NCBI GenBank assembly: GCA_002325245.1
Contig: DCRR01000020.1
Coordinates: 87,032-119,532, forward strand
Direction of reading: 5' to 3'
DNA: 32,501 nucleotides
Source of the DNA: Microbacteriaceae bacterium UBA1487
GTDB lineage: Bacteria > Actinomycetota > Actinomycetes > Actinomycetales > Microbacteriaceae
Shown here: piece after piece, positions 16,359-25,534 of the stretch
Position numbering within the stretch: the first letter of the stretch is position 1
How the letters are laid out: every line of letters starts with the position of its first letter
Notes under the pieces: model-generated
Database searches by the model: none
Told to the model about the DNA's origin: nothing
The model's input: the letters and a program-made list of their open reading frames with translations, nothing else
Translations under genes and position numbers: made by a program

Positions 16359-18006
16359 CCCGGTCTCGCCCGCGAGCGCATTCGCGACGGCCCTGCTGGG
16401 GGAGTTCGCGCGCGCCGGGGTGACCGACATCGTGGTGTGCCCGGGCTCGCGCTCGCAGGCGCTCGCCCTCGCCGCCGCCCGGTTCGAGCGGGCCGGGCTC
16501 CTGCGCCTGCACGTGCGCATCGACGAGCGCGCCGCCGGCTTCCTCGCCCTCGGCCTGGCGCGCGAGAGCGAGCGGCCCGTCGCCGTGGTGACGACCTCGG
16601 GAACGGCGGTCGCGAATCTGCTGCCAGCGGCGCTCGAGGCGGCGCACTCCGGGATTCCGCTCGTGCTGCTGACCGCCGATCGCCCCGACGAGCTGCGCGG
16701 CGTCGGCGCCAATCAGACCACCCGTCAGCCGGGAATGTTCGACGTCGCCACTTCGCGCGGCTGGGATGTGCCGGCACCGAGCGCCGGCGATCCTGTCGAG
16801 ACCGGCGCGGCGGAGCTCGTCGCGGAGGCGCTGCGCGACATCGCCGGGCCGGTGCACCTGAACCTGGCGTTCCGCGAGCCGCTCTCGGGCGCCGCGCCGC
16901 TGCCGGACATCGACCCGGGCAGCTGGGCTCCCGCGCCGGCGTCGGCTGATCCGGTCGTGCTGCGCGCGGCCCCCGGCACCGTCGTGGTGGCGGGCACGGG
17001 CGCGGGCGAGCAGGCCGAAGAGGCGGCGCGGGCGCTCGGCGCCCCGCTGCTGGCCGAGGTGACCAGCGGCGCCCGCTTCGGCCCGAACCTCGTCGCGGCG
17101 TATCGCGAGCTGCTCGACACGGCGAACTTCGGCGACCGCATCGAGCGCGTGATCGTGTTCGGGCACCCGACGCTCAGCCGCGAGATCCCCGCGCTCATCG
17201 AGCGCCCCGGGGTCGAGACGATCGTCGTGCGAAGCCCCGGGGTCGAGGACTACAACCCGGGCCGCGCGGTCGCCCGCCACCTCGACACGGTCCGCGTGGT
17301 CGACGATCCCGCGGCGGTGGAGTCGGCGCGGTCCTGGGTGGGGCGCTGGGTGCACGCCTCCCGGCAGCTCGTGGCCGTTCCCGAGCAGCGCGGCGCCGTG
17401 CTGACCGAGGATCTCGCCGAGCGCGCCCAGTTCGCCCGCGATCAGCTCGCCCACCTGCGCGCCCCGGTGACCCGGCGGATGCTCGTCGACGCGGTCTGGA
17501 ACGCGAGCTGGCCGCACGATCGCCTCGTTCTCGCAGCGTCGCGCCTGATCCGCGAACTCGACCGGGTCGCGCCGGGCAAGAAGCTCCGCGTGCACGCCAA
17601 CCGTGGGCTCGCCGGCATCGACGGCACGATCGCGACGGCCACCGGCATCGCGCTGGCGGCCGAGGCGGAGGGAGCCGAGGGCATCACCCGGCTGCTGCTC
17701 GGCGATCTGGCGCTGCAGCACGATCTCGGCTCGCTGCTGGCCGCCGCGGGGGAGGCCGAGCCGCGCCTGCAGGTCATCGTCGGCAACGACGGAGGGGGCT
17801 CGATCTTCGATCTGCTCGAGGTCGCAGCCCAGGCCGAGCCCGAGCTGATCGATCGCGTGCTGTACACCCCGCACACGATGGACATCGAGGCGCTCGCGAC
17901 CGCCGCCGGCTGGGAGTACCGCCGCGTCGACACCCGCGCCGACCTCGACGGCGCGCTCACGCCTGCCCCGGGTCGCACCCTGGTCGAGGTCGCGCTCGCC
18001 CGTTAG
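16339..18006 (+). CDS. menD: SEPHCHC synthase MenD
   Basis: A 555-residue thiamine-diphosphate enzyme that adds the succinyl semialdehyde unit from 2-oxoglutarate to isochorismate, the first committed menaquinone step. The N-terminal domain has VVCPGSRSQALALAAAR and IDERAAGF, with the catalytic Glu near 63. The ThDP/Mg motif is GDLALQHDLGSLL (from 455) followed by NDGGGSIFDLL (483). It overlaps the PLDc_N gene. Its TAG stop is the start of the ppk2 -10 box. Confidence 0.95.
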   Translation: MTTPRTDPVSPASAFATALLGEFARAGVTDIVVCPGSRSQALALAAARFERAGLLRLHVRIDERAAGFLALGLARESERPVAVVTTSGTAVANLLPAALEAAHSGIPLVLLTADRPDELRGVGANQTTRQPGMFDVATSRGWDVPAPSAGDPVETGAAELVAEALRDIAGPVHLNLAFREPLSGAAPLPDIDPGSWAPAPASADPVVLRAAPGTVVVAGTGAGEQAEEAARALGAPLLAEVTSGARFGPNLVAAYRELLDTANFGDRIERVIVFGHPTLSREIPALIERPGVETIVVRSPGVEDYNPGRAVARHLDTVRVVDDPAAVESARSWVGRWVHASRQLVAVPEQRGAVLTEDLAERAQFARDQLAHLRAPVTRRMLVDAVWNASWPHDRLVLAASRLIRELDRVAPGKKLRVHANRGLAGIDGTIATATGIALAAEAEGAEGITRLLLGDLALQHDLGSLLAAAGEAEPRLQVIVGNDGGGSIFDLLEVAAQAEPELIDRVLYTPHTMDIEALATAAGWEYRRVDTRADLDGALTPAPGRTLVEVALAR

Positions 18007-18009
18007 GGT
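18004..18009 (+). promoter_or_regulatory. -10 box for PPK2 gene built on the menD stop codon
   Basis: TAGGGT begins with the menD stop codon (18004-18006), followed by six bases and ATG 18016. No Shine-Dalgarno sequence is visible. The arrangement is identical to that at menE/menA. Confidence 0.5.
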
Positions 18010-18015
18010 CGCCGC

Positions 18016-18840
18016 ATGAGAGAACTGCTTCGCGTCGGCGACGGATTCGACCTCGGGGCTGTGGACCCGTCATCGACCCCGGGGGTCGACCTCGACAAGT
18101 CGGAGGGGCGGGAGGCGCTGGCCGAGGGGGCAGCCGAGCTCGCGACGCTGCAGGAGCTGATGTGGGCCAACTCGCGACACGGCGACGAGCAGCGGGTGCT
18201 GCTGGTGCTGCAGGCGATGGACACCGCGGGCAAGGGCGGCATCGTGCGGCACGTGGTCGGCGCTGTCGATCCTCTCGGGGTGCGCATCGCGGCGTTCAAG
18301 GCGCCGACCGAGGAGGAGAAGGCCCACGACTTCCTGTGGCGCATCCGCAAACGGCTGCCGCAGCCGGGAGAGCTGGGGGTCTTCGACCGCTCGCACTACG
18401 AGGATGTGCTGATCCACCGGGTGCGCGGCCTCTCGAGCCCGGAGGTCGTCGAGGAGCGCTACGGCCTCATCAACGACTTCGAGCGCGACCTGGTCGCGGG
18501 CGGCACGCGCGTCGTCAAGGTGATGCTGCACATCTCGAACAGCGAGCAGCGCGAGCGGCTCGCTGAGCGCCTCGACCGCGCCGACAAGCACTGGAAGTAC
18601 TCGCCGGGTGATGTCGACGAGCGGCAGCTCTGGCCCGCCTACATGGAGGCCTACCAGCTCGCGCTCACGCGCACCTCGACGCCGGAGGCGCCCTGGTTCG
18701 TGGTGCCCGCCGATCGCAAGTGGTACGCCCGGCTGGCGGTGCAGAGTCTGCTGCTGGACGCGCTGCGCGGCCTCGACCAGCGCTGGCCGCTCGCCGACTT
18801 CGATGTCGAGGCCGAGAAGAAGCGCCTCGCCGGAAGCTAG
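18016..18840 (+). CDS. ppk2: Polyphosphate kinase 2 family protein
   Basis: A 274-residue PPK2-family polyphosphate:nucleotide phosphotransferase. The Walker A-like loop MDTAGKGG is at 68-75, the Walker B-like DRSHYEDVL at 124-132, and the lid-region Arg-rich segment EQRERLAERLDRADKHWKYSPGD follows. It should move phosphate between polyphosphate and AMP/ADP or GDP; the class (I, II or III) cannot be settled here. It has its own leaderless promoter on the menD stop. The stop codon overlaps that of the convergent GyrI-like gene in a shared CTAG. Confidence 0.9.
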   Translation: MRELLRVGDGFDLGAVDPSSTPGVDLDKSEGREALAEGAAELATLQELMWANSRHGDEQRVLLVLQAMDTAGKGGIVRHVVGAVDPLGVRIAAFKAPTEEEKAHDFLWRIRKRLPQPGELGVFDRSHYEDVLIHRVRGLSSPEVVEERYGLINDFERDLVAGGTRVVKVMLHISNSEQRERLAERLDRADKHWKYSPGDVDERQLWPAYMEAYQLALTRTSTPEAPWFVVPADRKWYARLAVQSLLLDALRGLDQRWPLADFDVEAEKKRLAGS

Positions 18841-19463
18841 CCGCCCGCGGACTCGACCGGCTGGCGCAGGATGGTGCGCAGCTTCTCGGGAGCGGACTTC
18901 CGGACGTCGCTGAGGTAGATCTCGTGGTGGCGGCCGGTCATCCGCAGCCCCTCGGCGGGGATGAACTCCTCGTGCATCCGCTGCAGAACCGGGCCCTCGT
19001 CGTCGAAGGATCCGAGGTGCAGGGTCTGCACGCAGCGTCCCTCCGACAGCGTCTCGAACCGCACATCGCCCAATCGCGCGGGCGGGGTCTTCGCTCCCGC
19101 GCGCTCGATCGCCGTCTCGACCAGGGCGACATCGATCCAGTCCGGCACCATGATCATCAGGGTCCAGTCCCACTAGGTCTTGTCGCGCGAGCTGGTGAAC
19201 ACGCTCATGTCCTCGGCCCACCACAGGCCTTCCAGCGGCGGCACGACGTAGTCGCGCCCGAGGTCGAGCTTGCTCGCGAACTTGAGCTTGTAGGCCACCG
19301 GATAGAGGGCCTCGAGGGCGCCGGTGTACTGCGCTGAGACGCCCGGGGCTCCGTGCCCGTCGACCATCAGGTAGCTCAGATCGGGCACCTCGAGCAGGCG
19401 GAACTCGCCGATCGGGGCCCGGAAGCAGTCCAGGCTCTTCTTCAGATCGACCTTGTCCGACAT
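18837..19463 (-). pseudogene. GyrI-like domain protein interrupted by one in-frame amber codon
   Basis: Two halves in the same frame join perfectly across a TAG at 19173-19175. The first ends FTSSRDKT. The second, without any frame change, continues WDWTLMIMVPDW and has the family's VQTLHLGSFDDEGPVL and MTGRHHEIYLSD segments. Intact relatives have about 208 residues, and I recall Gln at this position, so one C-to-T change (CAG to TAG) explains it. The rest is undamaged. It could be a young pseudogene, a sequencing error, or a read-through site. GyrI-like domains bind small ligands. It lies downstream of menF and converges on ppk2. Confidence 0.85.
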
Positions 19464-19470
19464 GGTCGAC

Positions 19471-20703
19471 CTAGCCGAACGCCTCGACCACGGGTCGGAA
19501 CTTGAGCCGCGTCTCGGCCAGCTCATGCTCCGGGTCGGAGCCGGCGACGATCCCGGCGCCCGCGAAGGCGCGGATGTCGCCCTCCTCGCTGACCTCCGCG
19601 GAACGCAGCGCGACCGCCCACTTGCCGTCGCCGGCCGCGTCGACCCAGCCGACCGGCCCGCCGTAGAGGCCGCGGTCGGACGGCTCCAGCTCGTGGATGA
19701 GCTCGAGCGCGGCGCTGCGCGGGGTCCCCGCGACGGCGGCCGTCGGGTGCAGCTCGGCCACGAGGTCGAGGCTTGTGGACCCGTCGCTCAGGGTGCCCTC
19801 GACGTCGCTGGCCAGGTGCCAGAGGTTCGGCAGCTTCAGCGCGTACGGCATCTCGCTCGCCGCGATGTGCGGGGCATGCGGCGCGAGCGCCTGGACGACG
19901 CTGCGCACCGCATAGCCGTGCTCGTCGAGATCCTTCGTCGAGGTCGCCAGCCGCACGGCGGCCGCGTGGTCGGCGTCGGCGTCCGCCCCGCGACCGATGC
20001 TGCCAGCCAGCACGCGCGCACTGACCGTGCCGCGCTTGACCCGCACGAGCGTCTCGGGGCTGGAGCCGAGGAACCGGTCGACCGCGAACGTCCAGGTGTC
20101 GGGGTAGCTCAGCGCAAGATGCATCAGCACCCGGCGGAGGTCGGCAGTCTGCGGGAGGTGCCCGACCATGTCGCGCGCCAGGACGACCTTGTGCAGGCTG
20201 CCCTCGTCGATCCGGGCGACCGCCTGGCGGACGGCGGCCGCGTAGGCGTCGCCGTCGAGTCGGCCCGGATGCAGACGCAGCCGGTATTCGGGCCCGAGCG
20301 GCTCGGCCGTGACCGCATCGCCGGCCCCGTCGATGCGGGTCACCCAGCTCACGCCGCCGCGACGGCCGAGGATCACGCGGGGCACGATCAGCACGCTCGC
20401 GCGCTCCGAGTCGTCGGCGAAGCCGAATGCGCCGAAGGCGATCAGGCCGCTGCCGGAGCGCTGCACCGGGTCGTCGATCGTGGCGGCGGCGACGATGCGG
20501 CGCCAGGTCTCGGCGGCCTCACGCACCCGGTCGGGCCCGCGGAACTCGAGGCGCAGCGCCTCGCCCAGACCGGCGACGCCCTCGCCGCGACGCACGAACA
20601 GCAGAGGGTGCTGGGCATCGAGGAGGGGCAGCAGTGAACCGAAGGGTTCGACCGCGCGGGTCTCGACTGTCAACGCAGGGATCTGCGACCGAAGTTCCGT
20701 CAC
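19471..20703 (-). CDS. menF: Isochorismate synthase MenF
   Basis: A 410-residue chorismate-utilising enzyme that converts chorismate to isochorismate, the MenD substrate. The conserved C-terminal core is present. SLHKVVLARD carries the catalytic Lys; LAGSIGRG, ELHPTAAVAGTPR, DRGLYGGPVGW and GAGIVAGSDPEHELAETRLKF hold the acidic and general-acid residues. The GTG start at 20703 has TAGGCT six bases upstream. AGGGAG touches the start codon directly, too close to act as a normal Shine-Dalgarno site. It is divergent from menG, and the GyrI-like gene follows it closely. Confidence 0.93.
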   Translation of the reverse strand: MTELRSQIPALTVETRAVEPFGSLLPLLDAQHPLLFVRRGEGVAGLGEALRLEFRGPDRVREAAETWRRIVAAATIDDPVQRSGSGLIAFGAFGFADDSERASVLIVPRVILGRRGGVSWVTRIDGAGDAVTAEPLGPEYRLRLHPGRLDGDAYAAAVRQAVARIDEGSLHKVVLARDMVGHLPQTADLRRVLMHLALSYPDTWTFAVDRFLGSSPETLVRVKRGTVSARVLAGSIGRGADADADHAAAVRLATSTKDLDEHGYAVRSVVQALAPHAPHIAASEMPYALKLPNLWHLASDVEGTLSDGSTSLDLVAELHPTAAVAGTPRSAALELIHELEPSDRGLYGGPVGWVDAAGDGKWAVALRSAEVSEEGDIRAFAGAGIVAGSDPEHELAETRLKFRPVVEAFG

Positions 20704-20709
20704 CTCCCT

Positions 20710-20754
20710 AGCCTAGATCGCGCACGGCAACCATGCGGGCGGCCTTACTAGGAT
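20710..20754. promoter_or_regulatory. Divergent promoters for menF and menG
   Basis: Minus strand: TAGGCT (complement of 20710-20715), six bases, GTG at 20703. Plus strand: TAGGAT (20749-20754), eight bases, GTG at 20763. The start codons are 59 bases apart, so the first and last steps of the pathway share one control region. Confidence 0.45.
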
Positions 20755-20762
20755 GGGTTCCC

Positions 20763-21533
20763 GTGAACAGAGCCGACATGGACAAGGCCCCGGACGACGT
20801 CGCCGGGATGTTCACCGAGGTCGCAGCCCGCTACGACGTCACCAACACGGTGCTCTCGGCGGGTAATGCGGCCCTCTGGCGGATGGCGACCGTTCGCGCG
20901 GTCTCGCCGCAGCCGCGGGAGCGCATCCTCGATGTGGCTGCCGGGACCGGCACGTCGTCGGCCGCGCTCGCTCGGCGCGGTGCCACGGTCGTCGCCGTCG
21001 ACTTCTCGCCGGGCATGGTCGAGGTGGGCCGCACGAAGCACCCCAAGATCGAGTTCGTCGAGGCGAACGCCGAGCGCCTGCCGTTCGGCGACAACGAGTT
21101 CGACGCGGTCACGATCAGCTTCGGCCTGCGCAACGTCGAGCACCCGAAGGTGGCGCTCGCCGAGATGTATCGGGTGCTGAAGCCCGGCGGTCGTCTCGTG
21201 ATCTGCGAGTTCTCGCGGCCGCCGCAGGTGCTCGTGCGCGCCGGCTACCACGCCTACCTCAAGCACGTGATGCCGCTGGTGGCTCGAGCCTCGAGCTCGA
21301 ACCCGGAGGCCTACGACTACCTCGCCGAGTCGATCGAGGCCTGGCCGGACCAGGGAACGCTGAGCCAGTGGATCCGCGGCGTCGGATTCACGCGGGTGGC
21401 GCACCGCAATCTGACCAGCGGCGTCGTGGCGCTGCACCGCGGGCGGAAGCCGGAAGACGCGGCCATCCGGGCGACGACGGCGAAGCGCCGTGCCACGCGC
21501 CAGCGGCGCTCGACGACTGAGCCCGCGGCGTGA
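20763..21533 (+). CDS. menG: Demethylmenaquinone methyltransferase MenG/UbiE
   Basis: A 256-residue SAM-dependent methyltransferase for the last step of menaquinone synthesis. The N-terminus NRADMDKAPDDVAGMFTEVAARYDVTN is typical of the actinobacterial family. Motif I is ILDVAAGTGTSS, then VAVDFSPGMV, and later the UbiE signatures AVTISFGLRNV and YRVLKPGGRLVICEFSRPP. A basic C-terminal tail (TTAKRRATRQRRS) is present. GTG 20763 is chosen over an upstream ATG at 20733 because the family N-terminus starts there. It overlaps the polyprenyl synthase start in GTGA. Confidence 0.93.
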   Translation: MNRADMDKAPDDVAGMFTEVAARYDVTNTVLSAGNAALWRMATVRAVSPQPRERILDVAAGTGTSSAALARRGATVVAVDFSPGMVEVGRTKHPKIEFVEANAERLPFGDNEFDAVTISFGLRNVEHPKVALAEMYRVLKPGGRLVICEFSRPPQVLVRAGYHAYLKHVMPLVARASSSNPEAYDYLAESIEAWPDQGTLSQWIRGVGFTRVAHRNLTSGVVALHRGRKPEDAAIRATTAKRRATRQRRSTTEPAA

Positions 21534-22597
21534 GCCCGCACGAGACGAGCGGTGCCGACGTGACTCCGAACCCCCCGCTGGCCCGGCGGAGCAATACCCT
21601 GAGCTCCTCTTTGGGGCTGGGTGAGAAGCTGTTCGCCTCCAGTGAGGAGCGGCGCTTCGCGGCGGCCATCGAGGCGGGGCTCGACCGCGTCGAGGCGGGA
21701 CTCGTCACCGACACGGCCTTTGCCGACGACATCGCCGACGCGGCGGGTCGCTACCTCTTGGAGGCCGGCGGCAAGCGCATCCGTCCCACGCTCGCCCTGC
21801 TGACCGCGCAGCTCGGCGACGGGGTCAACGACGAGGTGATCGCGGCCGCCGAGGCGGTCGAGATCACGCACCTCGCCTCGCTCTACCACGACGACGTGAT
21901 GGATGATGCGGAACTGCGGCGCGGGGTCCCCACCGCGCAGAACGTGTGGGGCAACTCGGTCGCGATCCTCACCGGCGATCTGCTGTTCGCGCGCGCCAGC
22001 CGGATCTTCGCGGGTCTGGGCGAACGCGCCCTCGAGCTGCAGGCCGAGACTTTCGAGCGGCTGTGCCTCGGCCAGCTGCACGAGACGATCGGCCCGAAGC
22101 CGGAAGACGACCCGATCGAGCACTACCTGCAGGTGCTCTCGGACAAGACCGGATCGCTCATCGCGCTCGCCGCCTACGTCGGGGTGGTCTTCTCGAACGC
22201 CGCGAGCGAGTACCGCGAGCCGGTGCAGCGCTTCGGCGAGAGCATCGGCGTGGCCTTCCAGCTGATCGACGATGTCATCGACCTCTCGGCGTCCACCGCC
22301 GAGACCGGCAAGACGGCGGGCACCGACCTGCGCGCCGGCGTGCCGACGCTGCCGTTGCTCTACCTGCGCGAGCGGGCCGCATCCGAGCCGGATGCGGCCG
22401 CGCTGCTGGCGCGCATCGAACAGGATGTCGACGCGGCGATTCCCGAGCTGCGCGAGCACCAGGTGACTCGCGATACGCTCACGGAGGCCCACCGTTGGGC
22501 CGCCATCGCGGTCGACGCGCTGGCCCCGCTGCCCGACGGCCCGGTGAAGAAGGCGCTCACGCGCTTCGCCGAGGCCATCGTCGAGCGCTCGCACTAG
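21530..22597 (+). CDS. Polyprenyl diphosphate synthase (menaquinone side chain)
   Basis: A 355-residue trans-isoprenyl diphosphate synthase. It has GGKRIRPTLALL, the first Asp-rich motif DDVMDDAELRRG from D121, and the second DDVIDLSASTAETGKTAGTDL from D247. The bulky residues ahead of the first motif set chain length, which cannot be read reliably. It shares a four-base overlap with menG, so it most likely makes the isoprenoid tail of menaquinone for MenA. A GTG further in (21560) is an alternative start. Confidence 0.92.
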   Translation: MSPHETSGADVTPNPPLARRSNTLSSSLGLGEKLFASSEERRFAAAIEAGLDRVEAGLVTDTAFADDIADAAGRYLLEAGGKRIRPTLALLTAQLGDGVNDEVIAAAEAVEITHLASLYHDDVMDDAELRRGVPTAQNVWGNSVAILTGDLLFARASRIFAGLGERALELQAETFERLCLGQLHETIGPKPEDDPIEHYLQVLSDKTGSLIALAAYVGVVFSNAASEYREPVQRFGESIGVAFQLIDDVIDLSASTAETGKTAGTDLRAGVPTLPLLYLRERAASEPDAAALLARIEQDVDAAIPELREHQVTRDTLTEAHRWAAIAVDALAPLPDGPVKKALTRFAEAIVERSH

Positions 22598-22632
22598 GAC
22601 CTGCTCTCGCGAGCGCCCCGAAAGGAACACCC

Positions 22633-24009
22633 GTGAAGCTTCGCCTCGCCATCGTCGGTGCCGGACCGGCCGGAATCTACGCCGCCGACATTCTGCTCAA
22701 GCACGAGCGCAGCTTCGACGTCTCGATCGACCTGTTCGACCAGCTGCCCGCCCCCTACGGGCTGGTGCGCTACGGCGTCGCTCCCGACCACCCGCGCATC
22801 AAGGGCATCATCAACGCGCTGCGTGACGTGCTCGACCGCGGTGACATTCGCATCTTCGGCAACGTGCGCTTCGGCGAGGATCTCACCCTCGACGACCTGC
22901 AGAACCACTACCACGCGGTGATCTTCTCGACCGGGGCGGTGCGGGATGCGGAGCTGCGCATTCCCGGAATCGAGCTGCCCGGCAGCTATGGCGCCGCCGA
23001 CTTCGTGAGCTGGTACGACGGCCACCCCGACTACCCGCGCGAGTGGCCGCTCGAGGCCGAGTCGATCGCGGTCGTCGGCAACGGCAACGTCGCACTCGAC
23101 GTCGCGCGCATGCTCGTGAAGCACCCCGAGGATCTGCTGCCGACCGAGATTCCGACGAACGTCTACGAAGGCCTGCAGACGAGTCCCGTCACCGACGTAC
23201 ACGTGTTCGGTCGTCGCGGCCCGATGCAGGTGAAGTTCACCCCGCTCGAGCTGCGCGAGCTCGGCGAGCTGCGCGACGTCGACATGATCGTGCACGAGGA
23301 GGACTTCGACTACGACGAGGCCTCGAAGGCGGCGATCGAGAGCAACAAGCAGGTGCTCGTCATCGACCGCGTCTTCACGCAGTGGCGGGCGCGCGAGGTG
23401 GGCCAGGCGAGCCGTCGCCTGCACTTCCACTTCTACGCCAAGCCGTTGGAGGTCGTCGCCGGCGAGGGCGGCTGTGTGGGCGCGTTCCGCTACGAGCGCA
23501 CCGAGCCGGACGGCCACGGCGGCGTGCGCGGCACGGGTGAGATCCGCGAGGTGCCGGTGCAGGCCGCCTACCGCGCGATCGGCTATTTCGGCTCGCCGCT
23601 TCCCGGCATTCCGTTCGATGCTCAGCGCGGCGTCATCCCGAACCACGAGGGCCGCGTGCTGCGCACCGACGACTCGAGTCCCGACCAGGCCAACGAGGTC
23701 ATGCCCGGCGTCTACGCCACCGGCTGGATCAAGCGCGGCCCGGTCGGCCTGATCGGGCACACCAAGTCGGATGCGATGGAGACCATCTCGCACCTCGTCA
23801 AGGACCAGTCGAACTGGTGGTCGCCCGCCGAGCCCGGCGAGCAGGCAGCTCTGGACCTTCTCGAGTCCCGTGGTGTGAAGTTCACCGACCTGGAGGGCTG
23901 GCACCGCCTCGACGAGCACGAGATCGCGCTCGGCGAGCCGGAGGGTCGCGCCCGCATCAAGGTCGTGCCGCGCGACGAGATGGTGCGCGTGTCGCGCGCC
24001 GAGAGCTGA
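22633..24009 (+). CDS. FprA-type ferredoxin/ferredoxin-NADP reductase
   Basis: A 458-residue flavoprotein of the adrenodoxin-reductase type (FprA). The N-terminal FAD-binding GAGPAG is at 9-14 and APYGLVRYGVAPDHPRIK is the family signature. The NADP-binding region is VVGNGNVALDVARML, with RRGPMQVKFTPLELREL after it; the C-terminal TGWIKRGPVGLIGHTKSDA binds FAD again. It passes electrons between NADPH and ferredoxins. The GTG start at 22633 follows GAAAGGAA. It lies 35 bases after the polyprenyl synthase and may be co-transcribed. Confidence 0.93.
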   Translation: MKLRLAIVGAGPAGIYAADILLKHERSFDVSIDLFDQLPAPYGLVRYGVAPDHPRIKGIINALRDVLDRGDIRIFGNVRFGEDLTLDDLQNHYHAVIFSTGAVRDAELRIPGIELPGSYGAADFVSWYDGHPDYPREWPLEAESIAVVGNGNVALDVARMLVKHPEDLLPTEIPTNVYEGLQTSPVTDVHVFGRRGPMQVKFTPLELRELGELRDVDMIVHEEDFDYDEASKAAIESNKQVLVIDRVFTQWRAREVGQASRRLHFHFYAKPLEVVAGEGGCVGAFRYERTEPDGHGGVRGTGEIREVPVQAAYRAIGYFGSPLPGIPFDAQRGVIPNHEGRVLRTDDSSPDQANEVMPGVYATGWIKRGPVGLIGHTKSDAMETISHLVKDQSNWWSPAEPGEQAALDLLESRGVKFTDLEGWHRLDEHEIALGEPEGRARIKVVPRDEMVRVSRAES

Positions 24010-24024
24010 CGGCGGCCGCTCCGG

Positions 24025-25506
24025 TCACTGCAGCGCGGAGGTCAGCCGCGCGACGTTGTCGAACGCCTGCTTCAGGAACGGTCGACTCAGCCATTCGTCG
24101 AGCGTGAGCTCTCGGCTGTTCGCTCGGTACTCGTCCTCGATCTCCCGCAGCTGCGGCAGGAAGTCTCCGCCGCGCACCATGATCGACAGCTCCAGATCGA
24201 GGGTGAACGAGCGCATGTCCATGTTGCTCGAGCCGATGATCGAGATCTCGTCATCGATGGTCATGTGCTTCGCGTGCAGGATCGTCGGCGCACGGTAGAG
24301 GAAGATGCGGACGCCCGCGCGCAGAAGCGCCTCGTAGTAGCTCCGCTGTGCGTGGTAGACGAGGAACTGGTCGCCGATCTCGGAGACGAAGAGCTCGACA
24401 TGGATTCCGCTCTGCGCCGCCGTCGTGATGGCGTAGAGCATCGAGTCGTCGGGGACGAAGTACGGACTGGTGAGGATGATCTTGTCCGTGGCGGCATAGA
24501 CGAGCGAGTTGAACAGGCGCAGGTTGTTCTCGCCTTCGAAGCCGGGGCCGCTCGGCACCACCTGGCAGTCGAGGACGCCTGCGTGCGCCCCGCGCACCTC
24601 CGCCGCTTCGCGCGTCAGCAGCTCGTCTGTCTCCGAGTACCAGTCCGTGACGAAGATCGCGTCGATTCCCGCGACGACCGGTCCTTCGAAGCGCGCCATG
24701 AAGTCCTTCCACACGAGACCGCGCTTGACGTTGCTGCGGCGCTGATAGCTCGGGTCGATGAAGTTGGCGCTGCCGGTGAAGGCGGTCTCGCCGTCGATCA
24801 CCACGAGCTTTCGGTGGTTGCGCAGGTCTGGTCGCTGGATGCGGCCGCGCAGCGGCTGGAACGGAAGCATGAGGTGCCAGTCGGCACCCATCTCTGTCAG
24901 CCGGGACTTGGTGCGTCGATAGCCGGGGTACTGGCGGTTGCCGAGATGGTCGAGTAGCACACGGACGGTCACGCCGCGCGCGATCGCTCGCTCGAGAGCA
25001 TCGAAGAACGGTGCCGTCGTCGTATCGAGAGAGAGGATGTAGAACTCGACGTGCACGGTCTTCTTCGCTGCGTTGACGGCGGCCGTCATGGAGGCGTAGG
25101 CGTCCTCGTTGCGGGAGTACAGCTGGGCGCTGTTGCCGCCGACGAGGGGCATGGCGCCGAGCTTCCGATTCAGCTCGACGATCGGGCGCAGCCACTCGGG
25201 CAGCGGGCGGTCGAGCGCCGCCCGCTCGATTCCCTCGGTCGTGGCGAGGAGGTAGTCGTTGATCTCCTGCTGCTTGCGGCGCCGATCCTTCGGCAGCTTC
25301 GCCGACCCGAGCATCAGGAACAGCAGGATTCCGAGGTACGGGATGAAGAAGATCGCCAGGAGCCACGCGGCTGCGGTCTGCGGCCGCCGGTCGCGCGGCA
25401 CGAAGATGATCGCGAGGACACGGACCGCGACATCGATCGTCACGAGCGCGACGACGATCACGAGCGTCAGAGTTGCGATGCCTGCCGAGTCATCCGCGCT
25501 GTCCAC
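24025..25506 (-). CDS. cls: Cardiolipin synthase (phospholipase D family)
   Basis: A membrane-bound phospholipid synthase of about 493 residues that makes cardiolipin. Two N-terminal membrane helices (about 10-30 and 45-65) are followed by two PLD catalytic motifs, NHRKLVVIDGETAFTGSANF and HAKHMTIDDEISIIGSSNMD, each with the H-x-K-x4-D core. The family-typical ELNRKLGAMPLVGGNSAQLYS lies in between. Start: GTG 25506 has CAGGAT six bases before the GTG, with AGGA also usable as a ribosome binding site; GTG 25512, two codons earlier, is the alternative. It converges on fprA with 15 bases between. Confidence 0.92.
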   Translation of the reverse strand: MDSADDSAGIATLTLVIVVALVTIDVAVRVLAIIFVPRDRRPQTAAAWLLAIFFIPYLGILLFLMLGSAKLPKDRRRKQQEINDYLLATTEGIERAALDRPLPEWLRPIVELNRKLGAMPLVGGNSAQLYSRNEDAYASMTAAVNAAKKTVHVEFYILSLDTTTAPFFDALERAIARGVTVRVLLDHLGNRQYPGYRRTKSRLTEMGADWHLMLPFQPLRGRIQRPDLRNHRKLVVIDGETAFTGSANFIDPSYQRRSNVKRGLVWKDFMARFEGPVVAGIDAIFVTDWYSETDELLTREAAEVRGAHAGVLDCQVVPSGPGFEGENNLRLFNSLVYAATDKIILTSPYFVPDDSMLYAITTAAQSGIHVELFVSEIGDQFLVYHAQRSYYEALLRAGVRIFLYRAPTILHAKHMTIDDEISIIGSSNMDMRSFTLDLELSIMVRGGDFLPQLREIEDEYRANSRELTLDEWLSRPFLKQAFDNVARLTSALQ

Positions 25507-25534
25507 GCTCACATCCTGTCAGGTTGAGTCGCCC

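Noticed and set aside
20733..20762. Upstream ATG for menG
   Set aside because: The first ten codons do not fit the family; GTG 20763 fits the conserved N-terminus and the -10 at 20749 would lie inside the longer form.
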